13,231 nucleotides of DNA from CAZJPS01 sp964548055 (GTDB taxonomy: Bacteria; Patescibacteriota; Gracilibacteria; Peribacterales; Peribacteraceae): positions 1 through 13,231 of the forward strand of contig CAZJPS010000029.1 in the NCBI GenBank assembly GCA_964548055.1, read 5' to 3'. Below, piece after piece: positions 5,684 through 12,740 of the stretch. The notes under the pieces are model-generated. The model was not told where the DNA came from, ran no database searches, and saw only the letters and a list, made by a program, of their open reading frames with translations. Position 1 is the first letter of the stretch; each line of letters opens with the position of its first letter. Made by a program: the position numbers and the translations under genes.

Positions 5684-6940
5684 TTAATCGTATGTCGACA
5701 ATTCTAGCGATCTTGAGGTCCCCGTTCTCACCGGAAGCGCCGCTCCTCGTGTAATGGCATTTCTGCCGAAGCGTGTGTGGATTTTATCCAGTGTTTCTTG
5801 CAGGTCTTCCCCTCGGCAGATGCGATCAGTTGTCTCGAATAGAGAATATTGGGCAGGACCTTGATCTGAAAGTTTCCACAGAGCCAAGCCTATTTGTGTG
5901 TAGGCTGTATTCTTTTTATAGAGAGTGAGTAAGCATTTTCGTATATACGGTTGCAGTGCTTCTTCCGTTGTTATGGGTTGAGGCAGAGAGACATGTGCGC
6001 TTTTATAATTGTAATCACTATCGCGCAGCCATACGGATATTCCACGGCATGCAAGCGAGTGCCTGCGCATTTTAAGGACTGTGTATTCGCAATGGCGTAG
6101 TACATGTGCCCATACGATGCGCGGTTTTTTTTCTGGGCGAAAGCTGCGAGCACGAGATATAGATTTGGGAGGCACATGCCCGGTGTTCACTGCAAAGAGA
6201 GATTCTCCCAGCAATTCGCGTTGTATTTCTTCGCCTTGTTTTCCAAACAGTGTGCGGAGCATTTCGGTTGGAGCAGTAGCAATGTCCCACGCTGTCTTCC
6301 AATGATGAGCATCTGTGTGTACTGACCGTTGGCGCCCAATTCCAGGGATGGCGGCCGCAGGACGATCACGGAGAAATAGTTCAATATCTAGAACTGTTAA
6401 ACCCTCACCCCGGCCTTCGGCCACCCCTCTCCCGCTTGCGGGAGAGGGGACGGGGGAGAGGGCTGTCACTCCTGCTGGTTTTTTATATTCTCCCGCCATT
6501 TTTGCGAGTAATTTACTGGGTCCAATCCCAATAGATACAGAGAGATCAGTACAATCAAGCACTTTTTGCTGCATCTGCACTCCCCATGTATGCACATCGA
6601 CAGGGTTACCACCTACGCAGGTGGAGAGATCCAGGTACCATTCATCGATTGAATATTGTTCAATGGCATAGCAGCCGTCTCTTAAAATTTTTTCAATCTG
6701 CTCAGAAGCGAGTCCTGCCTCTTGAAGGTCGGAAGGCATTGTGATGGCGCCCGGTGCAAGCTTCAGTGCTTCAGTGACGGGCATGCCTGTTTTTACTCCT
6801 TTGGCTTTCGCCTCATAGCTGGCAGCAATAACGCATCCACCACCCATGCCAAGTGCCAAGAGAGGTTTGCCTTTGAGGGAGGGGTGTTGCCGGACGAGAA
6901 CAGACGCGAAGAAAGAGTCGGCGTCGATGTGAGCGATCAT
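5684..6940 (-). CDS. dinB: Y-family DNA polymerase IV with an in-frame repeat insertion
   Basis: An error-prone translesion polymerase of 418 residues. The catalytic carboxylates are visible at Asp6 (HIDADSFF, steric gate Phe11) and in SIDEWYLD (Asp99, Glu100). PSKLLAKMAGEYKKPAGVT ends the palm, a helix-hairpin-helix (AAIPGIGRQ, about 196-204) marks the thumb, and the little-finger domain fills the C-terminal part. Residues 160-182 are an alien Pro/Ser/Gly/Arg-rich segment (SPVPSPASGRG and on) encoded by a palindromic element; without it, the protein joins smoothly as KKPAGVT-VLDIELFL and is 395 residues long. The gene lies 108 bp downstream of lexA on the same strand and probably belongs to the SOS regulon. 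The ATG is preceded by pyrimidine-rich sequence (CCCCTTCTC) and a long inverted repeat, with no Shine-Dalgarno. Confidence 0.95.
   Translation of the reverse strand: MIAHIDADSFFASVLVRQHPSLKGKPLLALGMGGGCVIAASYEAKAKGVKTGMPVTEALKLAPGAITMPSDLQEAGLASEQIEKILRDGCYAIEQYSIDEWYLDLSTCVGGNPVDVHTWGVQMQQKVLDCTDLSVSIGIGPSKLLAKMAGEYKKPAGVTALSPVPSPASGRGVAEGRGEGLTVLDIELFLRDRPAAAIPGIGRQRSVHTDAHHWKTAWDIATAPTEMLRTLFGKQGEEIQRELLGESLFAVNTGHVPPKSISRARSFRPEKKPRIVWAHVLRHCEYTVLKMRRHSLACRGISVWLRDSDYNYKSAHVSLPQPITTEEALQPYIRKCLLTLYKKNTAYTQIGLALWKLSDQGPAQYSLFETTDRICRGEDLQETLDKIHTRFGRNAITRGAALPVRTGTSRSLELSTYD
6398..6466 (-). repeat. REP-like palindromic element inserted in frame inside dinB
   Basis: This 69-bp GC-rich segment interrupts dinB codons. 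Its core is a perfect 12-bp inverted repeat, CCCCTCTCCCGC (6424-6435) and GCGGGAGAGGGG (6438-6449). A second small hairpin is GGCC-TTC-GGCC (6412-6422), and the outer ends ACCCTC and GAGGGCT are again inversely repeated. TGT (ACA on the coding strand) occurs at both junctions (6395-6397 and 6464-6466), a possible 3-bp target duplication. The length is a multiple of three and all 23 codons stay open. The sequence resembles the CCCTCTCCCGC-type dispersed palindromes I know from many bacterial genomes. Confidence 0.85.
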
Positions 6941-6943
6941 GAG

Positions 6944-7044
6944 AAGGGGACAAAGGGGATAAAGGCCACAAAGGTGACAAGGGTTTTTACAAAAGGACTC
7001 AGGACCTTTGTCCCTTTTGTCCCCTTTAAAACCTTTGTCCCCTT
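6944..7044. repeat. Inverted repeat built of 9-bp units between lexA and dinB
   Basis: The outer ends AAGGGGACAAAGG (6944-6956) and CCTTTGTCCCCTT (7032-7044) are perfect 13-bp inverted repeats. The left arm reads as successive 9-mers: GGGGACAAA, GGGGATAAA, GGCCACAAA, GGTGACAAG (6946-6981). The right arm, read on the minus strand from 7042, gives GGGGACAAA, GGTTTTAAA, GGGGACAAA, AGGGACAAA, GGTCCTGAG (to 6998). The centre is about 16 nt. In a lexA-dinB transcript this would fold into a long imperfect hairpin ending 3 nt before the dinB ATG. Confidence 0.85.
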
Positions 7045-7048
7045 ATTT

Positions 7049-7657
7049 CTAATATTTCCGTACTACACCTCTTACCACGCCTGCTACTTTTAGTTCATTC
7101 ATGGCATGGAGATCGGGATAAGCTGGATTTTCTGCATGCAGGATAAATTTCCCTTTTTCTTTTCTGAGGCGCTTGAGAGTGAATTCACCATCTAAAACTC
7201 CTACAACAATCTGCCCCACTTTTGGTTCTTTACCGCGCTCTACTACAACTAAGTCACCTTCATGAATACCGGCATCAATCATACTGTCGCCTTTCACGCG
7301 AAGGAGGAAAGTAGCGGCACGATCACGCACCAGGTATTCCTCTAAGGTAACAGTTTCTTCCGCTTGTTCTTCTACCGGTGCTGCAAACCCTGCGGCAATA
7401 GGACCGAAAAGAGGAAGAGAGAGGGCATTGGCTACTGTCTCCTGCATTTGTTCAAAAATCTTGATGCGTCCACGTGGATCTTTTTCTAAGTGCCCCGTTT
7501 TAAAGAGTGTATTCACCACTTTTGCGACCGCATTCTTACTACGTACGCCAAATGCGATGGCCAAATCTGCCAAAGAAGGAGAGTAGCCTCGTTTCGTTTG
7601 GAAATCGCGAATGTAGCTGAGGACGGTTCTCTGATGAGGAGTGAGAGTATCAGCCAT
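7049..7657 (-). CDS. lexA: LexA-type SOS repressor with autocleavage domain
   Basis: A 202-residue transcriptional repressor that cleaves itself when RecA is activated by DNA damage. The N-terminal winged-helix domain (about 5-65, LTPHQRTVLSYIRDF at its start) is followed by the S24 peptidase-like domain. The scissile bond Ala89-Gly90 is in IAAGFAAP, the catalytic Ser125 is in KGDSMIDAGI, and the catalytic Lys162 is in GEFTLKRL. All three are present, so the protein should be cleavable. The recognition-helix region (SKNAVAKVVNTLFKTGHLEK) differs from the SPNA...L.RKG pattern of the E. coli type, so a different operator is expected. dinB lies downstream on the same strand. The ATG lacks a Shine-Dalgarno and follows a pyrimidine-rich leader. 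Confidence 0.96.
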   Translation of the reverse strand: MADTLTPHQRTVLSYIRDFQTKRGYSPSLADLAIAFGVRSKNAVAKVVNTLFKTGHLEKDPRGRIKIFEQMQETVANALSLPLFGPIAAGFAAPVEEQAEETVTLEEYLVRDRAATFLLRVKGDSMIDAGIHEGDLVVVERGKEPKVGQIVVGVLDGEFTLKRLRKEKGKFILHAENPAYPDLHAMNELKVAGVVRGVVRKY

Positions 7658-7681
7658 AAGGGAGAGCGGAAGGACCTTCGC

Positions 7682-7711
7682 AGCTTACGGTGTACGAATG
7701 TACACTGTCAA
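7682..7711 (-). promoter_or_regulatory. lexA promoter
   Basis: On the minus strand a perfect -35 TTGACA (7706-7711) is followed, 18 bp later, by a weak -10, TAAGCT (7682-7687). The predicted start near 7675 gives a leader of about 18 nt. The whole spacer is occupied by the palindrome at 7690-7705. The -10 is poor, so the exact start is uncertain. Confidence 0.5.
7690..7705. promoter_or_regulatory. Candidate LexA operator (SOS box) GTGTAC-N4-GTACAC
   Basis: GTGTAC (7690-7695), GAAT, GTACAC (7700-7705) is a perfect 6-4-6 inverted repeat, 33 bp upstream of the lexA ATG and directly next to the TTGACA box. LexA genes are usually autoregulated from such sites. The motif is not the CTGT-N8-ACAG nor the GAAC-N4-GTTC type. 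No second copy with this spacing is seen in the window; GTGTACAC at 912-919 lacks the spacer. Confidence 0.6.
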
Positions 7712-7769
7712 GATCAAGAATAGAACTACGCTTGCGAACACAACTTATTTTTATTCTTGCGGCTGAATA

Positions 7770-8891
7770 TCACATAGCTTCAGTTGCTTTCCACGTTGGG
7801 CGAAGAAGCAGAGAAAGCGGGAAGGCGGCAATAAATCCCAGGATGCCAAGAAAGAGAAGCGCAGTATGTAAAGAGTACGTATCTGCAATGATGCTTGATA
7901 CAAAAGGAAGGAATGACCACACAAGCTGTACTCCCATTCCCGCAATAGAAAGAACAGTCGCGCGATCTTTAGCCTTTGTCATGTGGCTCATCACGTCGGT
8001 ATTCAGGGGCACAAGAAATCCCCAGGCCACACGTACAACTATGATAAAGATCAAACTGAAGATGGATGGAAATAGCCCGAGAATTAAATAACTTGCAGAG
8101 GTAACTATGACAATACTGAGCCACAAGTATCGATCACTCATCCAACGTCGCATTCTTTGCACTTGAGAGGACGCAATGCCTCCACATCCCACAACAAGTG
8201 CATGGCTCAGTCCAAAAAGCCACAAGGGAAGCCCTACAAGTTTTTGATACGGCTGTGAAAACCAGTAAAGAGTGATGCAAAAAGCAGAGAAAAAACTATG
8301 GGAAAGGATGATGCCGCGCAGCGCTTTGTTTTTCAGAAGAGCGCTGTCAGCGATGCGTATGATTGCGCGGAGATGGTGCTCTTCGTATTCGTAGTGCTTC
8401 GTTGGTTCTATAAGAAATAATGCAAAGAGTATAAGAAAGGCATAAGGAATGAGAGTTGCAAAGAAAGGTAATGGCAGATGGATAAGAACAAGTGCTCCAC
8501 CAAGCAGGCTTGCAATTGCTTCTGCACTAAAACGAAGGAGAGATTGCATGCCAAATATACGACGAAAATCATGCGTTCGATGCCCTGGTAATGATTCATA
8601 CGTAAGAGCTTCAATAGCACCCGAAAGAAATGCAGAACCCGTTCCTGTGAGTACGCCGCCCAGTAAAAACCCCGTTATGGTTGGATGAAACGCATAGGAA
8701 AAAACTCCGCAAAAACTGAGAGCAGAACCAAACACAATCGCAGGCTTTCGCCCCCACCTATCCGCAATGTAGCCCGATGGAATTTGCCACGCTGCTTGCG
8801 TGAGGAGCGTTACGGCTTGATAGAGAGAGATTTGTTGGTACGAGAATCCTTTTTCTTGCAGGAAATAGATAAGGATTGGAAAAAACAGCAC
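7770..8891 (-). CDS. MFS transporter, start codon uncertain
   Basis: A major facilitator superfamily permease, about 12 membrane helices, substrate unknown but resembling drug/metabolite exporters. Motif A between TM2 and TM3 reads GYIADRWGRK, which is diagnostic. The coordinates use the GTG at 8889-8891 (373 residues), but that start would cut TM1 short. The frame stays open upstream to a TAA at 8970-8972 and encodes NIWKLYAVRFCHGF just before, a normal MFS N-terminus, yet contains no ATG, GTG or TTG. Candidates are ATT at 8928-8930 (a GAAGG lies 4 nt before it), CTG at 8919-8921, or ATC at 8958-8960. A promoter at 8969-8997 fits these earlier starts. It lies upstream of lexA on the same strand, 112 bp away. 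Confidence 0.9.
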   Translation of the reverse strand: MLFFPILIYFLQEKGFSYQQISLYQAVTLLTQAAWQIPSGYIADRWGRKPAIVFGSALSFCGVFSYAFHPTITGFLLGGVLTGTGSAFLSGAIEALTYESLPGHRTHDFRRIFGMQSLLRFSAEAIASLLGGALVLIHLPLPFFATLIPYAFLILFALFLIEPTKHYEYEEHHLRAIIRIADSALLKNKALRGIILSHSFFSAFCITLYWFSQPYQKLVGLPLWLFGLSHALVVGCGGIASSQVQRMRRWMSDRYLWLSIVIVTSASYLILGLFPSIFSLIFIIVVRVAWGFLVPLNTDVMSHMTKAKDRATVLSIAGMGVQLVWSFLPFVSSIIADTYSLHTALLFLGILGFIAAFPLSLLLRPTWKATEAM

Positions 8892-8968
8892 AAAGCCGTG
8901 GCAAAAACGAACTGCGTACAGCTTCCAAATATTGCCTTCGAGAGGAGAAGAATGTTCGATGGACGTAT

Positions 8969-8997
8969 ATTACAGCGATTGTAAAAAATCGCGCCAA
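8969..8997 (-). promoter_or_regulatory. Promoter of the MFS transporter gene
   Basis: Minus strand TTGGCG (8992-8997), a 17-bp spacer and TGTAAT (8969-8974) match the housekeeping promoter pattern, with a predicted start near 8962. A 6-bp inverted repeat, GCGATT (8975-8980) with AATCGC (8987-8992), fills the spacer and could bind a regulator. The position implies a coding start at or upstream of about 8930 rather than at 8891. Confidence 0.5.
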
Positions 8998-9026
8998 GAC
9001 GTGGTTTGCATATGAGGCAGATTTTT

Positions 9027-9929
9027 TTATTCAATAACATCTAAGTCTTTATTTCTCTTTAGTTCGATGTATGTAATTGTCCATACTGCTTCTTTGAACA
9101 CTTCTAAATATGCAAACAGGTAACTGGCAGCCACAATCAATCCAATGCCCAATATTCCTGCGACGGTATAGCTCAGTACCGGGGAAAGCACGAATCCGAG
9201 TAGGAAACCAAATCCAATCACCATGCTAGGAATCACAAGAATGATCATAGTATTGATCATAATGCGAATAGAAATGACAAAGAGAAGAAGGAGTAAAAAC
9301 ATCACACGACCCAAATAGCTCACCACTAATTTAAAGCTCTGACCCATCGCTTCAAAAATACCCGCTTTTTGCACGACAATTGCAGGCTCAGCAAAGCTGA
9401 AGAAAAATTTGAGGATATTGGAAAGCACAAAGAAAAAAATGACAAAGCACACCATCGCAATTGCCATTTGCCCCTCAATATATCGTAGAATGAGAGAGCA
9501 GATGGTGAGCACCATAGACCAGCTTGCAAGGACAAGAAACTCGTGAATGGCAAGCATGGGGAAAAAGTTGTAGAGCGCCAGCACAAAGCCTCCTTTTACT
9601 TCTTGTTTGCAGTGTGCTTTGGCAGAAAGCCCAATAATGGCACCTTTGGTAAGATTGGGCATCACGAACTCAATAAGCAGCAACACTCCAAAAGTGATGC
9701 CGATGGTGAAAAAAGCCCACACAGGCACCGAATAGTAGAGCCAGATAAAATCATCAAAAAATCCAACTTTGTTGCCAACCATGTAGGCATGCAAAAAATA
9801 GAGCTGATACCCAATCAATTTTACATTTAAAAGTGTGGCAAAAAATGAAGCTGCAAAGCCCCAGCGCTTCAACTGTTTTTCTCGCTGTGCAATCTTCCAC
9901 GCCTCAGCGATGATCTGGCGGGGCATCAT
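9027..9929 (-). CDS. Polytopic membrane protein coupled to the LCP gene
   Basis: A 300-residue hydrophobic protein with about six or seven predicted membrane helices (for example near 23-50, 65-90, 125-150, 155-180, 210-240 and 245-280), a charged start (REKQLKRW) and a charged end (ELKRNKDLDVIE). Loop segments such as EPAIVVQKAGIFEAMGQSFKL are reminiscent of the GPDPase-membrane-domain-like or DUF-type integral proteins common in candidate phyla, but I cannot assign a family or function with confidence. The start overlaps the LCP stop as ATGA (9926-9929), with another ATG at 9924-9926, so translation is likely coupled and the product may act with the LCP enzyme at the envelope. Confidence 0.85.
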   Translation of the reverse strand: MMPRQIIAEAWKIAQREKQLKRWGFAASFFATLLNVKLIGYQLYFLHAYMVGNKVGFFDDFIWLYYSVPVWAFFTIGITFGVLLLIEFVMPNLTKGAIIGLSAKAHCKQEVKGGFVLALYNFFPMLAIHEFLVLASWSMVLTICSLILRYIEGQMAIAMVCFVIFFFVLSNILKFFFSFAEPAIVVQKAGIFEAMGQSFKLVVSYLGRVMFLLLLLFVISIRIMINTMIILVIPSMVIGFGFLLGFVLSPVLSYTVAGILGIGLIVAASYLFAYLEVFKEAVWTITYIELKRNKDLDVIE

Positions 9930-11593
9930 CTGGAAGAAGGTGAGGAAGAAGGAAGGGCGGGGGACATCAAGGAAGCAGTAGGATCTGTGGTGGTGGGCAC
10001 GACAGCACCTGAGGTAGAGGGAGTACTGTAAAGAGTGCGTTCTTCCGCTGCTGGAACAAGACTTTGTATTGGCTCATACACATAGTCTTTTCCTAGGACA
10101 ATCGTAATCTGACCCAATTTTTCTACGGGAATAGACGGCGGAGCCATAGAGGCTTCAATGTGTAAAAGAGAGGCGAAGAATTCCGCTGCGCCCCTATCTG
10201 CTTCCACTTTATACAGGATATGAGATGTGGGCCATTTTGTTGCTTCATCACTAGGATTTTCATTCAGATTATCGATATCTGATACGGGAAAGCCGTACCG
10301 CGATAGCTCGAATCCAAGCATGCGCCCAAGGCCACTTTTTGCCCCTGCATTCCGAATGAATATTTGAGGTGCACTTAGATATGTGGCACGTTTTTTGAGG
10401 AGTAAATAGCTAAAAGAACGCAATTGCCGCCAACTTCCCATAGGCTCGGTCCCCACTACTTCAGGTAATAACACAGAGGCGCCGTTAAACTGAGCCATGG
10501 GTGGGTTATACAAAAATCCTCCTGGAGAAGGCATGAGAGCGCCAAAGCCAACCTCATTATTCAGATGTACAGAAATGATATGTTGTTTATCTACTTCTTC
10601 TCCTAGCTTTGCAGTACCCAATATTTCGCTAAAATTCATGGTGGATTCCACATTTTCAGACAATATTTTAAAGAGAGAGAGGAGTTTTCCGGGGCTGCTA
10701 AAAAGGCCTTCCTCTTTCGCTTTTTCAGCAAGTGCTTTCAGAATCTGTTGTTGGCGAGCGGAGCGATCAAAATCACTTGTTGTGTGGCGGCTGCGTGCAT
10801 ATTTGAGTGCTGTTTCACCATCAATGTGTTGGGGGCCTGCCGTGATAGAAAATGTCTGGTATGTATAATTGGGGCCTGGGTACTCTGTATCTACAATATC
10901 GTAGGGCACATCAATATCTATCCCTCCAAGGGTATCTACTGCTTTCACAAACGCTATAAAATCCACTTTCACCGTGTACTGAATAGTAATTCCCAGCTTC
11001 TTCCCAAGTTCCCGGGAAAGCTCTTTGAGTGCCTCCCTAGAAGCATCTTCTGCAGAGAGACCTTTCTGCCTCAGATAGCTTTTGTAATCCCGGTACAAAG
11101 CATTAATGCGTCCCTTCCCCATTTTTTCTGTATTCATGGCATACAAATCACGAGGAAGTGACAGTAGGACAGCGCTGTGTGTTTTTGTGGGATCAATACT
11201 CGCAATCATCATGGTATCTGTTAGATCTACTCCGTCGTGTGACTTATCTCCGCTCCCCAGCAGTAAGAAATTTATGTAGCCGTCTTCATCTTTCTGGAGA
11301 TCGCCGGCAGTGATCGATAAAATCCGCCGCGGCGTAATGATTTGAAGCGCTATGAGAGCACGCACGGTGCCGGCAAGAAGGATGCTTGCCAATAAGATCG
11401 CCACCAAGATGATGCAGATCTTTTTAAGGATTCGCATACGGCGGCTATTGGTTTCCTCTTCTTTTTTCCTCTCTTTCCACTTTTTATACCAACCAAAAAG
11501 GCCTTTGGAAGCTTTGATTCCTATTTTTATCTCTTGGCCAGTAGACGGAGGAAGAGACCCTTCCCCACTGAGGCGACGAGTCGTAAAGGACAT
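9926..11593 (-). CDS. LytR-CpsA-Psr family cell-envelope ligase with LytR_C domain
   Basis: LCP proteins transfer anionic glycopolymers from a polyprenyl phosphate carrier to peptidoglycan or other wall glycans. The 555-residue protein has a basic cytoplasmic start (1-55), one membrane helix (about 57-80), and an external LCP domain (about 105-290) with TDTMMIASID (Asp126), SLPRDLYA (145-152) and the Arg-rich signature YARSRHTTSDFDRSARQQQ (265-283). A LytR_C domain follows (about 409-503, IFIRNAGAKSGLG at its start), then a Ser/Thr/Pro-rich tail. It overlaps the next membrane-protein gene by 4 nt. The ATG lacks a Shine-Dalgarno, and a TAGACT hexamer sits 7 nt ahead. The family call is secure; the polymer transferred is unknown. 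Confidence 0.94.
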   Translation of the reverse strand: MSFTTRRLSGEGSLPPSTGQEIKIGIKASKGLFGWYKKWKERKKEEETNSRRMRILKKICIILVAILLASILLAGTVRALIALQIITPRRILSITAGDLQKDEDGYINFLLLGSGDKSHDGVDLTDTMMIASIDPTKTHSAVLLSLPRDLYAMNTEKMGKGRINALYRDYKSYLRQKGLSAEDASREALKELSRELGKKLGITIQYTVKVDFIAFVKAVDTLGGIDIDVPYDIVDTEYPGPNYTYQTFSITAGPQHIDGETALKYARSRHTTSDFDRSARQQQILKALAEKAKEEGLFSSPGKLLSLFKILSENVESTMNFSEILGTAKLGEEVDKQHIISVHLNNEVGFGALMPSPGGFLYNPPMAQFNGASVLLPEVVGTEPMGSWRQLRSFSYLLLKKRATYLSAPQIFIRNAGAKSGLGRMLGFELSRYGFPVSDIDNLNENPSDEATKWPTSHILYKVEADRGAAEFFASLLHIEASMAPPSIPVEKLGQITIVLGKDYVYEPIQSLVPAAEERTLYSTPSTSGAVVPTTTDPTASLMSPALPSSSPSSR

Positions 11594-11820
11594 CAGATAC
11601 AGTCTAGGGAAAAGAGTGTCCGGAGAGAAGGGCGTACCCCCCTGTAATCAACGCAAAAATCAGTGTTTGTTGCCAGAATAAGAAAACAGTCTTGCGAGAT
11701 GAAGCATGTGGGTTTTAGATAGATCTCGGGAGGAGAGGTAAGTGTAGTTCTTGAGCGGAATGAATATTTTTACAGGGACACTCAGTTGGCTTTTGAGTTT
11801 TACATTTGATGCCTCGGTAC
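11594..11820. other. Intergenic region without a recognisable gene
   Basis: The 227 bp between the LCP and DUF1624 genes hold no ORF with family features. A purine-rich AGGAGAGG (11730-11737, plus strand) is not followed by a credible start. No strong terminator for the DUF1624 gene is visible. The segment next to the LCP ATG carries the possible -10 listed separately. Confidence 0.5.
11601..11606 (-). promoter_or_regulatory. Possible -10 for a leaderless LCP mRNA
   Basis: TAGACT (4/6 match to TATAAT) on the minus strand ends 7 nt before the ATG at 11591-11593. No -35 is convincing. It is weak alone but matches the spacing seen at two other genes here. Confidence 0.3.
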
Positions 11821-12549
11821 TCATACTCCTGGTTTGCCGAACATAATCCGCATTCCCACTAGAATGATGGGTTGGTGCATCAGGTATATTGCAAGTGAGT
11901 GTCTGGCTGGCCACAGTGTCCAGTGCACCCACTGCGTATTCCTAAGAAGGCCGAACGAATGCCTCACGTACAAAAAATGTCCAAGACCACATCCTATAAG
12001 AATCACTCCAAACCATGGAAAAATAGGAAAATAATCGACGGTTCGAAAATGGAGAGGGGTAATTCCCACAGGAATAAGCAGCGAGGTGGAGGATGAAAGG
12101 TGTCCTACATACCTCCCTATCCACATAACAAATATTCCAACGGGAATAGATGCTTCTTTGAGCCACATGAAGAAGGGAAGAAGGATCATAGATACTCCAA
12201 TACAGTGCAGAATGCCGAAGCGAACATATGTATCTGGATCTGCGATGTATGTGGCAGTAGACACAAGGAGGCCACATGCCACCAGGAAGCCTCCTCGATA
12301 GAAATATCGATCACGACGGGATGGTGCAGTCCTTTTCCACGATACGGAAAAACTAATCCCGACGAGACTGAGAAAAAGGATAGCAGCTCCTCGTGCTAAT
12401 ACTCTCCACCATCCATCAAAGATATCAATATCCCATCCGTAAAGCTCAGTTACATCATAGGCTGTGTGGTAGATAATCATTAATACAATCGCAACGGTGC
12501 GCAGAAAATCAATTTCGATAATACGGTGATATGGCGATACGTTCGTCAT
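11821..12549 (-). CDS. DUF1624 (HGSNAT-like) integral membrane acyltransferase homologue
   Basis: A multi-pass membrane protein of 242 residues from the chosen ATG. RIIEIDFLRTVAIVLMIIYHTAYD near the start is the hallmark of DUF1624/heparan-alpha-glucosaminide N-acetyltransferase-like proteins (EIDxLRG..I..M...H), followed by several helices (VLARGAAILFLSLVGISFS, FLVACGLLVSTATY, ILHCIGVSMILLPFF) and a final HSLAIYLMHQPIILV that is typical of this and related acyltransferase families. It may acylate envelope sugars. The open frame extends to 12834, but that would run through the terminator at 12684-12709, so starts at 12549, 12570 or 12588 are realistic; 12549 gives the usual short lead before the conserved block. 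No Shine-Dalgarno is seen. Confidence 0.85.
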   Translation of the reverse strand: MTNVSPYHRIIEIDFLRTVAIVLMIIYHTAYDVTELYGWDIDIFDGWWRVLARGAAILFLSLVGISFSVSWKRTAPSRRDRYFYRGGFLVACGLLVSTATYIADPDTYVRFGILHCIGVSMILLPFFMWLKEASIPVGIFVMWIGRYVGHLSSSTSLLIPVGITPLHFRTVDYFPIFPWFGVILIGCGLGHFLYVRHSFGLLRNTQWVHWTLWPARHSLAIYLMHQPIILVGMRIMFGKPGV

Positions 12550-12683
12550 TGATGGGAATAGTACATTCATAATGTTCTGTATGTTCATACACGTACACCG
12601 AAATACGTTGCGCGAAGTGGGTCTTAAGGGCGCTACTGAGTACAGGCGAGTAGTAGAACGCGCATATTTTTTTGGTGCCAAAC

Positions 12684-12709
12684 AAAAACCCCCTTTCGGG
12701 GGTTTTTTT
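12684..12709 (-). terminator. Bidirectional terminator after the zinc-ribbon gene
   Basis: CCCCC (12689-12693) pairs with GGGGG (12698-12702) around a 4-nt loop, flanked by five A (12684-12688) on one side and seven T (12703-12709) on the other. It can end transcripts in both directions; its position 32 bp after the minus-strand zinc-ribbon stop shows its main use. It also separates that gene from the DUF1624 gene. Confidence 0.88.
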
Positions 12710-12740
12710 GAAAGCGATAGTGAGTGAATCACCTCGACTT

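Noticed and set aside
6398..7044. CRISPR array reading of the two repeats near dinB.
   Set aside because: The units are 9 bp without unique spacers, or a single palindrome; no cas genes are present.
6315..7093. Plus-strand ORFs across the dinB and lexA-dinB repeat region, one with a KGTKGIKATK/FVPFVPF pattern.
   Set aside because: They lie opposite dinB and its repeats; the periodic peptide merely reflects the 9-bp DNA repeat units and has no start signals.
11760..11846. Short plus-strand ORF of 28 codons starting at ATG 11760.
   Set aside because: It overlaps the end of the DUF1624 gene, the purine-rich stretch upstream is too distant to serve as a ribosome site, and there is no family or membrane-protein signature beyond hydrophobicity.
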